Source: Cyclina sinensis (Eukaryota > Mollusca > Bivalvia > Venerida > Veneridae). From it: a stretch of 64,000 nt of DNA. Location of the stretch: NCBI GenBank assembly GCA_012932295.1, contig JAAONU010000016.1, positions 16,707,530 through 16,771,529 on the forward strand. The letters are read 5' to 3'. The position numbers and the translations under genes were made by a program. Under the pieces are notes generated by a model, which was given only the letters and a program-made list of their open reading frames with translations, was not told where the DNA came from and made no database searches. Shown here piece after piece: positions 32,870 to 43,922 of the stretch (positions are counted from its first letter, which is position 1; every line of letters starts with the position of its first letter).

Positions 32870-33198
32870 TCAAACTAGAAATGGGTTTTTGATTGAACAA
32901 AAACATATGTCTCGCCCAGCCAGTTGCTACAGGCAGTATTGAGTCAGACGATTGTAAAATTTGACATTTAACCTCCAAGTATGACCTTGACACCACACCC
33001 GCAAAGTGGGTTCTGCATGTTGCCTTGATGAGGTGAACATCTGACCCAAGTTTCATAAAAATCCTTCAAGGCCTTTGGAAGATACAGAGCGGACAAGATT
33101 TTGTGACGGACAGACGGATGGATGGACAGACAGATGAACAGACAGAAAACCGGGGGAAAAACAATATGTCTCCCCCATTTTTGGGGGGAGACATAATT
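32870..33198 (+). mobile_element. Short Helitron-like element F
   Basis: Starts AAACTAGAAATGGGTTTTTG with ACATATGTCTCGCCC, ends in 'atatgtctcccccatttttggggggagacataat', so the subterminal motif ATATGTCTC returns inverted in the 3' hairpin. GGACAGACGGATGGATGGAC precedes it. Only one body unit; 329 bp. Confidence 0.6.
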
Positions 33199-33446
33199 GT
33201 TGACGACGCATGATTATGGATGCTGGTCAATCAAAACAGTTATATTCAGTCTTAAAATGATTCTATTTTACACAATGTTTTATTCTCAAAATGAGTTAAG
33301 CAAGAAGAAGTTTTATGATCATGAGGCCTGATAAAATCTAATTAATTAAAAGACCGTCAAAGCATCAAGGCACTGCAGGTTGTGTTTAAACTAGGAACTT
33401 TTCAAACAATGCTTGATCAGATAAATACAAGTGGGACCAAGTGCCT

Positions 33447-33519
33447 TTACAGGGCATGTTTGTTCCCTGTCACCTTGGCCCCAGCTTCTTCTACTTGGGT
33501 CAGGAGACTCCACAGATAG
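33447..33519 (-). CDS. Possible terminal exon (minus strand)
   Basis: After the acceptor-like CCCTAGTTAAACAG, one leftover base is followed by 23 codons reading YLWSLLTQVEEAGAKVTGNK, then HAL and TAA. The one-base start is compatible with the two-base end of the possible exon at 37451-37553 (AG + C gives Ser), but not with the phase-1 exons. It could be an alternative 3' end, a separate gene or chance. No domain recognised. Confidence 0.3.
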
Positions 33520-33561
33520 CTGTTTAACTAGGGAAATTAATCATATACTTATAAAAATAAT

Positions 33562-34110
33562 AAACAAGAACTGTCACTGTAAGATGACAATGCCCCGAAG
33601 TGGTGTTTGACTCTGAGCTGAGAACCAGTCATTCAAGGGTCAAGGTCAAATAAATATAGGTCAATTGGCAGGCCTTGTCCAAAGTGGTGTTGTGTCCAAG
33701 TATGAAGCAAACAGACTTTCTAATAAGGAGGTTATGGCCAATGTTAAAGTTCTTACACAACTGGATCTTCAAGGTGAAGGTCATTTAGGGGTCAAGGTAA
33801 AATAAGTATAGGTCAGTGGGAAGGTCTTGTCAAAAGGGGTGTTGTGTCCATGTATGAAGTAAATCCACTTACTAATAAAGAAGTTATGGTCAATGTTAAA
33901 GTTTCTGGACAATTAGATCTTCAAGGTGAAGGTCATTTAGGGGTCAAATAAGTATAGGTCAGTGGGAATGTCTTGTCCAAAGAGGTGTTGTGTCCAAGTA
34001 TGAAGTAAATCCACTTACTTATAAGGAAGTTATGGCCAATGTTAAAGTTTTCAGACAGTCTGATGGACGGACAGTTCAAAAACTATATGCCTTCCCTTCT
34101 GGGGCATAAA
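33562..34110 (+). mobile_element. Helitron-like element G1
   Basis: Starts AAACAAGAACTGTCACTGTA with GACAATGCCCC, ends ATGCCTTCCCTTCTGGGGCAT. Units 'caagtatgaagtaaatccacttactaataaggaagttatggccaatgttaaagttt...ggtcaaataagtataggtcagtgggaaggtcttgtcc'. Related copies at 50066-50595 and 55102-56103. Confidence 0.6.
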
Positions 34111-34185
34111 AACAGCAGTGAATGTTAGTAATTTGGATGAAATATAGAAATATAATGTCTAAGAGAAGGGTCTCAAAGATGATCA

Positions 34186-35520
34186 AAACAAGAAATGTTT
34201 GTAAAACATACATGCCCCCCAGCAGCACCTAATTGCTTGTGGTTGGGCCAGAGCGTTCTCTAGTTACTGATCAGAAACCGTTTTTAGGATCAAGGTCCCT
34301 ATGGCCTTGACCTTTGACCTCAAAATCAATAGGGGTCATCTACTGGTGATGACCAACCAGCATACCAAGTTTGGTGAACCTAGGTCAAAGCGTTCTCTAG
34401 TTATTGATCGAAAACTGTTTTTAGGATGAAAGTCCCTGTGATCTTGACCTTTGACCTTATGACCTCAAAGTCAATAGGGGTCATCTACTGGTGATGACCA
34501 ACCAGCATTCCAAGTTTGGTGAGCCTAGGTCAAAGAGTTCTCTAGTTATTGATCGGAAACCGTTTTTAGGATGAAGGTCCCTGTGAGCTTGACCTTTGAC
34601 CTAATGACCTCAAAATCAATAGGGGTCATCTACTGGTGATGACCAACCAGCATACCAAGTTTGGTGAACCTAGGTCAAAGCGTTCTCTAGTTATTGATCA
34701 GAAATCGTTTTTAGGATGAAAGTCTCTGTGATCTTGACCTTTGACCAAATGACCTCAAAATCAATAGGGGTCATCTACTGGTAATGACCAACCAGCATAC
34801 CAAGTTTGGTGAACCTAGGTCAAAGCGTTCTCTAGTTATTGATTGGAAACCGTTTTTAGGATGAAGGTCCCTGTGAGCTTGACTTTTGACCTAATGACCT
34901 CAAAGTCAATAGGGGTCATCTATTGGTGATAAGCAACCAGAATACCAAGTTTGGTGAACCTAGGTCAAAGCGTTCTCTAGTTATTAATCGGAAACCGTTT
35001 TTAGGATCAAGTCCCTGTGAGCTTGACCTTTGACCTAATGAACTCAAAATCAATAGGGGTCATCTACTGGTGATGACCAACCAGCATACCAAGTTTGGTG
35101 AACCTAGGTCAAAGCGTTCTCTAGTTATTAATCAGAAATCGTTTTTAGGATGAAGGTCCCTGTGAGCTTGACCTTTTATCTAACGACCTCAAAATCAATA
35201 GGGGTCATCTACTGGTGATGACCAACCAGCATACCAAGTTTGGTGAACCCAGGTCAAAGCGTCCTCTAGTTATTGATTGGAAACCGTTTTTAGGATGAAG
35301 GTCCCTGTGAGCTTGACCTTTGACCTAATGACCTAAAAATCAATAAGAGTCATCTACTGGTAATGACCAACCAGCATACCAAGTTTGGTGAATCTAGGTC
35401 AAAGCATTCTCTTATTGATATTGATTGGAAACGAAGTGTCTACCGACGGACCGACCGACAGACTGACCGACCGACATTTGTAAAATTATATGCCCCCTCA
35501 TCTTCGATGGGGGACATATC
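34186..35520 (+). mobile_element. Helitron-like element B2
   Basis: Starts AAACAAGAAATGTTTGTAAA with ACATGCCCCCCAGC, ends ATATGCCCCCTCATCTTCGA then TGGGGGACATA. About eight well-conserved units of roughly 145 bp: 'gttctctagttattgatcggaaaccgtttttaggatgaaggtccctgtgagcttgacctttgacctaatgacctcaaaatcaataggggtcatctactggtgatgaccaaccagcataccaagtttggtgaacctaggtcaaagc'. GACGGACCGACCGACAGACT precedes the hairpin. Confidence 0.65.
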
Positions 35521-35700
35521 AAATCCACTCACTAAACTATGATCTGTAAACTTAAGCCTCTTAAGCCTATTCATCTATTAACATTGACATGACTCTTAAA
35601 CACTATAAATGAAAAGCTAAACTGTATGATATTATGTTTTCAACTAGACTTTATTCTAGAGAATTTGAAACAACACGTAATAGTACTGTATTTTACTTAC

Positions 35701-35874
35701 TCTGCAGTGTAAAAAGACAGGTAGCTGAAGAACAGCCCTCTTTATCTGTAAATAAAATGCTGTCTCTGAATCCCTGCTGTAAACAAGCTCCAGCATTTTG
35801 TAATGGAATGTGTAAAATTTTTCCACTCCCAAGTGCACCAGCCCCTGTTACAAAGTGTCCAGTTGATGAATTAC
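35701..35874 (-). CDS. Exon encoding a macro-domain-like segment
   Basis: Minus-strand exon of 174 bp: acceptor CCATTTCTTACAG, donor CTGCAGA|GTAAGT. Two leftover bases, 57 codons, one leftover base (phase 1 at both ends). It reads NSSTGHFVTGAGALGSGKIL, then HIPLQNAGACLQQGFRDSIL and FTDKEGCSSATCLFTLQ. The order 'TG..xVTGAG.L..KxLHIP', a helix, and 'a...GC.S..xxF' resembles the middle of macro domains, where the strand ending 'IIHxVGP' is followed by a helix and the strand 'SIAFPAI'. Macro domains bind or remove ADP-ribose. The next exon (18348-18518) fits as the domain's end. The family call is by pattern only; some typical residues (the VGP turn, a GTG loop) are altered or absent. Confidence 0.65.
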
Positions 35875-36118
35875 CTGTAAGAAATGGTTTGTTCAGTGAA
35901 ACACAGACATCTATCCCATAGTAATTCAAGGAGACTTTGATATCAAGCCTTACCTCACTAACCTAAGTACAAATGCTCTTAACAAAAAGGCCCATGAAAG
36001 ATATCAACTAAAGTTATACTATGTACTACAGCATACTACTTTAATGAGATATGCAAAATTCATGTTCAGACTGTAAATTATGGTTGCAAAACTGAAAGCT
36101 GAAATGTGCAAGTGAAGT

Positions 36119-37432
36119 AAACAAGAGGGCCATGGTGGCCCTGGATCGCTCACCTGAGTACTTTGGCTGTAGGTCTGCTGCTAAGCAGTATTTCATTTTT
36201 TAATTGAAAATAAGTAAGTGCCTACAAACCAAATATGTAAAATATCAGTCAATAAATAAAGGCTCTATGACAGAAAGTAGAAATATCTATTATAAGCTAT
36301 GGTGACCTTGACCTTGACCCAGTGACCTCAAACCCTACCCATGGGTAGACGTCCATGCAAGGAACCTATATACTGAATATCAAAGATATTGGTCTATAAA
36401 TGAAGGCTCTATGAGGTACAGTAGATAAATCTATTTTCAGCCTCCATGACCTTTAACCTAATCTAATAATTTCAAAAAGCTTGATAAAGCTTGCTTCATG
36501 CCAAATCTTAAAATTCTAGGCCTTGTGGTTTCAGACAAGAAGATTTTTAAAGATTTTCTTCTATACTGCTATTTAAAACTTATGACCCCTCGGGCGGGGC
36601 CAATAGTGACCCCAGTGACATTTTTAAAACAAACTAGGTAGAGGTCCACTAGACAATGCTGCATACCAAATATCTAAGCTGTAGGCATTGAGGTTTCCAA
36701 TAAGAAGATTTTTAAAGATTGCCTTTTTTACATATTAAGGGCCCCCGGGGCAGGGCCAATTTTGACCCCGGGGCCAACATATAAACAATACTGGTAAAGG
36801 TTCTCAACACAATACTCCACACCAAATATCTAAGGTCTAGTCCTATTAATTTCGGAGAAAAATTATTTTTCATGTTTTTCCTATATAACTCTATATAAAC
36901 CATTTGACCCCTGGGTGGGGGGGGGGCATTTTTGACCCAGGAGCCATGATTTGAACAAACTTGGTAGAGGTCCACTGGACAATGCTGCACACCAAATATC
37001 TAAACTCTACGCCTTGGGGTTTCTGACAATAAGATTTTTTAAAGTTTTTCCTATATAACTCTATGTATGTAAAACATGTGACCCCCGGGGCTGGGTCATT
37101 TTTGACCCAGGAGCCATGATTTGAACAAACTTGGTAAAGGTCTACCTGATGATGCTTCATACCAAATATCTAAGCTCAAGGCCTTGTAGTTCTGGAGAAG
37201 AAGATTTTTAAAGTTCCGACTTTGAAAATCTATTTTTAGCTCCTGTGGCCTAGAAATGCAATGGACCTGAACCATTTGAACAATTTTGGTAAAGCTTCAT
37301 ACAAGTAACATTCCTGCCAAGTTTCAGCAAGATTGGCCCAGCAGTTCAGGTGAAGAAGTTGAAGAAAAAGTTGACGATGCACGGACGGACGAAGGACATC
37401 AGGCGATCACACTTTGTGCTCAGGTGAGCTAA
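36119..37432 (+). mobile_element. Helitron-like element A5
   Basis: Starts AACAAGAGGGCCATGGTGGC and GATCGCTCACCTGAGTA, ends GTGCTCAGGTGAGCTAAC. Body units are ~165-170 bp with 'gacaagaagatttttaaag...cctatataactctatgtaaaac...gacccc(t/c)gggg(c)ggg(gc)ca...aatttgaacaaacttggtagaggtccac'. GACGGACGAAGGAC lies just before the 3' end. Confidence 0.65.
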
Positions 37433-37450
37433 CAAAGAAGTAGTTTATAC

Positions 37451-37553
37451 CTTTCCATGCCTGGCAATGATGCAAGAATTAAATCCACTCTATTATAACA
37501 CTTAAAGAAATCGTAAAAGTTATCCAAATTGAATACATTTTTGAAAAACATGC
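37451..37553 (-). CDS. Possible exon (minus strand), phase conflict with neighbours
   Basis: 103 bp ending AAAG|GTATAA, open for 33 codons reading MFFKNVFNLDNFYDFFKCYN, then RVDLILASLPGME. The donor is acceptable, but the acceptor (AAATGGTAG) has no pyrimidine tract. It starts in phase 1, matching the 39210-39269 exon, but ends in phase 2 and cannot join the 35701-35874 exon directly. It could join the possible terminal exon at 33447-33519. Alternatively it is a chance open frame. Confidence 0.3.
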
Positions 37554-38152
37554 CTACCATTTTGCCTCTAGCCATTAACATTCAGTCATAGTCTTGTTTT
37601 TGTTAAATGAATGCTTAAACATGTTGGTACATTTTGATTACCAAGGCCAATTTAGACTAAATGCTGTTTTTTACTTTACTTTTTCCTGATTTGTGAGCAC
37701 AGTCAGAAGCATAACATCTTTGCTATCCAGCATAACAGAACTTCAGTAATGAAATATGTGAATGAATAAAGTGATTATTTGTTGTTGTTTCAGTGAAACT
37801 GAACAAACACCAGTTAATAAAGATCTCATACAACTGTTATTGTCTATCAATCTTTTAATTAATAATTTGTGTCAATTATTTAATGCAAATTAACAGTAGG
37901 ACCTGTCAGTCTGATTATTGAAAGTGGATGGCTTAGACTGACACATACATAATACAGCAGATGATCACATGCAAAATAACAAAAAAACTGTTTTCCACTT
38001 TTTTCTTCTTTTTTTTTCTTTTTTTTTACAGCACTCACTAAACAATTTTGCAGTTTGTGTGAAATTTCATCCCACCAATTCTAAATGATTTCACAGTAAA
38101 TGTTATTTGGTAATTGAGAAACTGGACAACCATTGGATATATTAATGGATTG
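37554..38152. other. Intronic sequence with a T-rich tract
   Basis: No genes. A pyrimidine-rich stretch (TTTTTTCTTCTTTTTTTTTC and more) lies at about 37998-38030, followed by ACAG on the plus strand, but no plus-strand exon is supported there. Confidence 0.35.
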
Positions 38153-39146
38153 CATACATGTGATATCCCGACGGGATTTTAAAAAATCCCGATATTGAGA
38201 CCCTAATCCCGATTCCCGATATCAGCTTATGAAATCCCGATATTTGTCTCTCACAAAAAAATAAAAATAAAAAATAAAACGATCGTCGGTAAAATTCACA
38301 CATCCCTGACCATATCTCGCACCTTCAGTAAAGTCAAAGTGTGCTGATTATCTCGGACGTAAGTGTCCAAGTGTGCCGAATGAGAGGATTAATGATAAAG
38401 TGACACTTTATGATATTGTTTATTGGATAATTGGATAATTGATTGTTTGTATGGGTAATAATTATTGAAATCACAAGTTAAGCGTGTCTTTGAATAGCCA
38501 CCTGACTGCAATTAGCGGATTTGTTTCATATGCGGCGGTATTTTGTGATGTCCAAAAGATGTTTATATCCGGATAATAGGACAATGTCGGAGAAAAAGTA
38601 TTCGTCTTTTGATCTACTGTAATTATTTTAGCACGTTTTGTATAATTATTTAACGATGGAGAATAAAATGATTTGTCAAGCCCTTTCCTGGCATATTGGT
38701 GAAAAATGCCTAAACGTGCACTATCCCCTTCTGCTAGGGTATCAGACCCTAAGACAAAAACTTCTAAACTTAAAACAAAATACAATTCTGATTGGGAGAA
38801 AGAATGTAAATGGTTGAAGAAAGGAAAGGGGCCTGAATTTGCATTTTGTAAATGGTGCAATTTAGATTTTAACTGTATAAAGATAAGTGATGTGATGACA
38901 TTGATAAAGGAATGTGATTGTTCTAGAAAGAACAGATGTGACATTGATATTGAAATGTGACTAGAAATTAGATATAGGACATGTAATAGTTCTGTCATTG
39001 TTATTATAAAATGGTCTTGATGTAAAAGGTTTCTACCAAATTTGCTTAACGCGCATTGAAATTTAAGTCGATATAAAAATCCAGTTTTGAGCCCCAAAAT
39101 CCAGCTGAAAATCCAGTTTTGGCCCATTTCAGTTGTCACATGTATG
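38153..39146. mobile_element. Element with CATACATGTGATA ends and 6-bp TSD, copy 2
   Basis: 994 bp with CATACATGTGATATCCCGAC at the left and TTGTCACATGTATG at the right, flanked by GGATTG (38147-38152) and GGGTTG (39147-39152), one mismatch. Left subterminal zone repeats TCCCGAT; right zone repeats AAATCCAG. The ends match copy 1 at 5230-7786 in inverted orientation. It contains a BED-like finger ORF. Confidence 0.65.
38706..38960 (+). pseudogene. BED/hAT-type zinc-finger N-terminus (transposase remnant)
   Basis: 84-codon frame starting MPKRALSPSARVSDPKTKTS. The middle reads YNSDWEKECKWLKKGKGPEF then AFCKWCNLDF. The motif 'F...W......W(L/V)......(A/Y)(F)C..C...F' is typical of the N-terminal BED-like finger in hAT-type and related transposase-derived proteins. 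The usual downstream HxxxxxH pair is missing; instead the frame continues with cysteine-rich sequence and stops. Lying in the middle of a short TIR element, it is best read as the surviving start of that element's transposase. The longer minus-strand ORF over the same DNA is its shadow. Confidence 0.5.
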
Positions 39147-39209
39147 GGGTTGACATATTTATGCAAGCAGTAAACCCTATGTTTTCAAAGGTAGAATAAA
39201 GGTACATAC

Positions 39210-39269
39210 GCTTTCTGAAGAAATCTTTACCAATGTCTGTTTCTTTCAGAAACTTGTCTTCTTTTGACA
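39210..39269 (-). CDS. Short exon of the minus-strand gene
   Basis: 60 bp with acceptor CCATTTTGCAG and donor AGAAAGC|GTATGT. Two leftover bases, 19 codons reading SKEDKFLKETDIGKDFFRK, one leftover base. Phase 1 at both ends, so it can join the 42644-42754 exon (A + TG gives Met) and the 35701-35874 exon (C + GT gives Arg). Charged, no domain by itself. Supported mainly by splice sites and matching phase. Confidence 0.5.
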
Positions 39270-39389
39270 CTGCAAAATGGAAATATTGCTTCAAATAACA
39301 AGCATTAACAAAGTTGTGCTGTGTGTGTAAATGACATACCCATGTTTTTACTTATGAAGCCAAATTTTTTAAATTCTATGTCTTCTGTA

Positions 39390-39435
39390 TTTTTTTTTTT
39401 TTTTTGGTGGGGATGGGGGGGTGGGGGGTGGGGGG
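39390..39435 (+). repeat. T-run followed by a G-rich tract
   Basis: About 16 T then GGTGGGGATGGGGGGGTGGG and further G6 runs to 39435. The four or more G runs could form a G-quadruplex on the plus strand. Simple sequence, no gene. Confidence 0.8.
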
Positions 39436-39981
39436 ATAAGAGATTTTCTTTTTTTTAAATAAGGCTAAAGTAAAGAACTTCTGTGAAGATAAAAGTTGAA
39501 AGTTATATTCATAAATAAACTGTGCATGTCTTGTTCTAATTATTTGTAAAAATGAAAGATGAAGAGTTTTCCTATTTTTTGTTGTTTATGCGATTTCAGT
39601 TAACTGTACTTCACAAACTTGAATTTCACCAAATGGATAAGCTCAAGTTGCTAAAAAAAGTTCCCCCGGAGATGATTTGGGTAAACATTCTGAGCAACTT
39701 TCATGAAGCCTGGATCCAAATCTGCAGCCATTACTCAAAGAATGTCTAAAAACTTTATGTTGAAAGCATACAGCAGATGACTAACATACAGGGCGCTCAC
39801 TTTAATATTGAGAAGGAGCAGTGGTCGATCCCGAGGTTGCTGGTTTGAATCCAACCAGAGATGAGAGTCTCCTGTGATTTTCTACAGTCCTAACTTTCGG
39901 CTCGAATACTGGTCTGAATCCAGGTAGCAGTCATCAAGAGGAATTAATATAAGTTGCAAGAACTTGCTTCCCAATCAATGT
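39436..39981. other. Unassigned sequence with degenerate repeat
   Basis: No gene supported. 39560-39770 has 'aacattctgagcaactttcatgaagcctggatccaaa', which looks like decayed repeat. Confidence 0.3.
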
Positions 39982-41013
39982 ACAAGAAATGTTTGTAAAA
40001 TATACATACCCCCCAGCAGCACCTAACTGCTTGTGGTTGGGCCAAAGCGTTCTCTAGTTATTGATCAGAAACCATTTTTAGGATCAAGGTCCCTGTGGCC
40101 TTAACCTTTGACCTAATGACCTCAAAATCAATAGGGGTCATCTACTGGTGATGACCAACCAGCACACCAAGTTTGGTGAACCTAGGTAAAAGCATTCTCT
40201 AGTTATTGATTGGAAACCGTTTTTAGGATGAAAGTCTCTGTGAGCTTGACCTTTGACCAAATGATCTCAAAATCAATAGGGGTCATCTACTGGTGATGAC
40301 CAAACCAGCATACCAAGTTTGGTGAACCTAGGTCAAAGCGTTCTCTAGTTATTGATCGGAAACCGTTTTTAGGATGAAGGTCCCTGTCAGCTCGACCTTT
40401 GACCTAATAACCTCAAATTCAATAGGGGTCATCTAATGGTAATGACCAACCAGCATACCAAGTTTGGTGAACCTAGGTCAAAGCGTTCTCTAGTTACTGA
40501 TCAGAAACTGTTTTAAGGATGAAAGTCTCTGTGATCTTGACCTTTGACCTAATGACCTCAAAATCAATAGGGGTCATCTAATTGTGATGACCAACCAGCA
40601 TACCAAGTTTGGTGAACCTAGGTAAAAGCGTTCTCTAGTTATTTATCAGAAACCTTTTTAAGGATGAAAGTCTCTGTGATCTTGACCTTTGACCTAATGA
40701 TCTCAAAATCAATAGGTGTCATCTACTGGTGATGACCAACCAGCATACCAAGTTTGGTGAACCTAGGTCAAAACGTTCTCTATTTATTGATCGGAAACCG
40801 TTTTTAGGATGAAGGTCCCTGTGAGCTTGACCTTTGACCTAATGACCTCAAAATCAATAGGGGTCATCTACTGGTGATGACCAACCAGCATACCAAGATT
40901 GGTGAACCTAGGTCAAAGGGTTCTCTAGTTATTGATCGGAAACGAAAAGTCTACCAACAGACCGACATTTGCAAAACTATATGCCCCCTCATCTTCGATG
41001 GGGGGTATAAAAA
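39982..41013 (+). mobile_element. Helitron-like element B3
   Basis: Starts CAAGAAATGTTTGTAAAATA with ACATACCCCCCAGC, ends ATATGCCCCCTCATCTTCGA then TGGGGGGTATAA. Six units like those of B2. The spacer tract before the hairpin is reduced to CAACAGACCGACA. Confidence 0.65.
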
Positions 41014-41111
41014 ATAAATAAGTTTAAACTTTAATATAAACACTTTAACAGATTAAATGCTGATTAACTTCCAATCAATAGACATTTTAATAATAAAACA
41101 TATGCAACACT

Positions 41112-42549
41112 AAACTAGAACAATCACTAAAGGTGATTAATACCCCGACATGGGTGCTTGATACTGGAACTGGAAAGCTTAGAATCAATGGCATAAAGTG
41201 ACATAAGAAACATGGAAATATGTGTATATTTTATATTTAATAATATTGTATATAGAGAAAACAATTACCGGTAGACCATTGAACTGCATATTTTCTAGTA
41301 GAACTAGCTGATGCTCTAGCTGATCTCTTCTGGAATAAGACATCTAGAGCATTCACGAGCTTTACTTCAAACATGATCATCATCAAATTTTACAAGTACA
41401 TATTTGGGCTTGAATGCATCCTTATCTAGGAATAAATCTCTGACTGTTCCTGTAACTCACAAGGTATCATCCAGGAACTGTTGTTCTATTCTTAGTTAAA
41501 GTGAACACTGACCTTGATCCAACTGGCCCAATTTTCAATCCCAAGTGTTTACTTTATAGAAACTATCTTTAAAGAAAGTTTCATCATAATATCTCATTCA
41601 TAACTCAAGTTATTGAGCAGAAACCTTTTTTTTTATTTTTAGTAACAGTGACCTTGACACTGACCTCAGCAGCCCGAAAGTTGAACTTGACCTGTATTTT
41701 ATATGTTACATCTGTGTACCAAAAATGGTTTAAATCTGTCAAGCCTTTCATGAGTTATTATCCGGAAACCAGTTTTTCTATTTTTAGTTTAAGCAAACGG
41801 TGACCTTGACCCAACTGGCAAAATTTGCAATCCCAAACGTTGTCTTCATAGAAGCTACCTTTACAGCAAATTTCATCACAATATCTCATTCATGAGTTAT
41901 TGTCCAAAAACAGTTTTTCTACTCTTAGCAACAGTGACCTTGACCTTGGCCCCACAAGCCCCAATATTGATGTTACTACTGTGTATCAAAAATTGTTTAA
42001 ATCTGTCAAGCCATTCATGAGTTATTGTCCAGAAACCGTTTTCCTATTTTAAGTAACAGTGACCTTGAACTTAGCCCCACTAGCCCCAATATCAAACTTG
42101 ACCTGTATCTTGTGATGTTACACCTGTGTACCAAAATTTTTTTTAATCTGTCCAGCCTTTAATGCGTAATCATCCAAAAACTGTTTTTGTATTTTTAGTA
42201 ACAGTGACCTTGACCTTGGCCCCACAAGCCCCAGTATCGAATCTGACCTGTATCTTGTGATGTTACAACTGTGTACCAAAAATCTTTTAAATCTGTCTAG
42301 CCTTTCATGAGTTATCGTCCGGAAACTCTAATTTTTGTCACAGTGAACTTGACCTTGACCCCCACCAGCCCCAATATCGAACTTGACCTATATCTTATGA
42401 TGCTACAGCTGTTTGCCAAAAATTGTTTAAATCCATCTAGCCTTTCATGAGTTATTGTCCGGAAACCATGACGGACTGACAGACCGACTGACCGACCAAC
42501 AAGCTCAATCCCATATACCCCCTCAAACTTTGTTTGAGAGGGTATAATT
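41112..42549 (+). mobile_element. Helitron-like element C4
   Basis: Starts AAACTAGAACAATCACTAAA with GATTAATACCCCGACATGGG, ends 'catataccccctcaaactttgtttgagagggtataat'. Eight or so units of 'acagtgaccttgaccttggccccacaagccccaatatcgaa...'. First 200 bp are nearly identical to C1 (10076-11149). GACGGACTGACAGACCGACT precedes the hairpin. Confidence 0.65.
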
Positions 42550-42643
42550 AATGATAGGAATTTCCTTTTCTAGATTTAAAAAAAAACAAAAAACATACCA
42601 CTATAAAGCTTAGAGATATCCCAAAAGTAGATAATTGCCTCAC

Positions 42644-42754
42644 TGTTTCTGCAAGATTTGGTTGATGCTATCCTGGCACTGACTCTGACATTAGAGACAG
42701 TAATGCCAGCACTTCTGCTAGTTGGTGGAACCACTCTTCTTGGTGTCTGGATAT
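42644..42754 (-). CDS. Exon of the minus-strand gene, unknown domain
   Basis: 111 bp with acceptor ACATTTATAG (weak pyrimidine tract) and donor AGAAACA|GTGAGG. Two leftover bases, 36 codons starting IQTPRRVVPPTSRSAGITVS and continuing NVRVSARIASTKSCRN, one leftover base. Phase 1 at both ends, in line with the exons at 39210, 35701 and 18348. Basic and serine-rich. The 'AGITVSNVRVSARIAS' part could be a first strand of a domain, but I cannot assign it. Confidence 0.5.
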
Positions 42755-43922
42755 CTATAAATGTTGTTTTATTTTCATCAATATAGTGATTAAAACTGCT
42801 TTACATGATTTGCTGTCTGTCAGCAAAATGTTTTCTGTTTTGGTTACATACCCCAATAAATATGATCCCCATTGCAGGAAAACCGGTCTTACTGACATAG
42901 CATATGGCATAAGGGAAAACACAAATTCTGACTTCACAAACAATAAAATCAATACCAAGGCCATACAAGTTTTGGATAAACAAATGTTTTACACAGTTTC
43001 GTGTTTTACTTATTCATTTTACTGGAAAGTGATGGCCTGATTTAGAGGTAAAAATAAGCTTTGTATCTTCTTTCCTTTATTTTCCTTTTATGCATGTTTT
43101 AGTATATTAAAAAGAAAAATACAAGAAAAGCATTGAAATAAATTTTGGCAGAAAATTCACCTGGAGAAGACAAAGTCAGTAACAATCCAGATCTACTAGG
43201 CTGACTGATTTATAATGAATTGTAAAGAATAATAGTCTTAAACTACACTGTATGTTTACAGAAATTGTAGAAGAATCCTTTGTGGTTATTTGAATTTAAA
43301 ATAAAATCTAGGTTGAATGCGACTAGATGTAAAAAAGATGTCTTGGTTTCTTTCTTGTTTTCATATTTAACTAGACTTGTCTGTCAGACACTGATGCCTC
43401 CACAATTGGGAATTTGTCACAGAAAGGGAATTCATTAACAGGGAAAACAATGGATATATAGTAAATTGCTTGATAGGCTAAGAGTACTTCGCTTTACAAA
43501 TAAACCTTTTTCAAAATGTGTCAGCTCCTATACCTCTTTCACAATGTCTTACTTCCATAACTCATTAACAATGCCTTTCTTCCATAACTCATTCACCAAT
43601 TTAACAATATGGTAATTATTTTAAATAGCTATGAAAACATTGGAATTCAGTATTACTTAGGTTATAATATGTATGTAATGAGTATGCAAACATTTAAATA
43701 TTGGTGTAGGAGGAGTTGTGCACACAAGATTTACTATAATATATGGCATGTATGAAAAACCAACAAAGGGCAATAATCCAGTGAAAACTGATCAGAGAAA
43801 AAAATTGCTTGACTTAATGCACAACTACCCATCATGGTCTATTAAGTGTGCGATTTTGGTTTCTATCCAGCTATGGGTGTAGGAGAATTTGTGCACACAA
43901 GATTTACTATATATGGCATGTA
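42755..43922. other. Intronic sequence with a truncated Helitron-like start
   Basis: No gene. At about 43370, TTAACTAGACTTGTCTGTCA and 'gacactgatgcctcc' resemble the 5' start (hairpin TGTCTGTCAGACA) of the Helitron-like elements, but no body or 3' end follows. A 54-bp phrase ('ggagaatttgtgcacacaagatttactatatatggcatgta') occurs before and at 43873. Confidence 0.4.

Noticed and set aside
34186..35520. CRISPR array
   Set aside because: Units are ~145 bp, degenerate and contiguous without spacer/repeat alternation, in eukaryotic DNA.
38471..39166. 231-codon minus-strand ORF
   Set aside because: It overlaps a TIR element and runs opposite to the better-supported BED-like frame; composition is low-complexity and shows no domain.
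42786..43040. 84-codon plus-strand ORF
   Set aside because: No splice or domain support; sits next to a minus-strand exon and in AT-rich intron.
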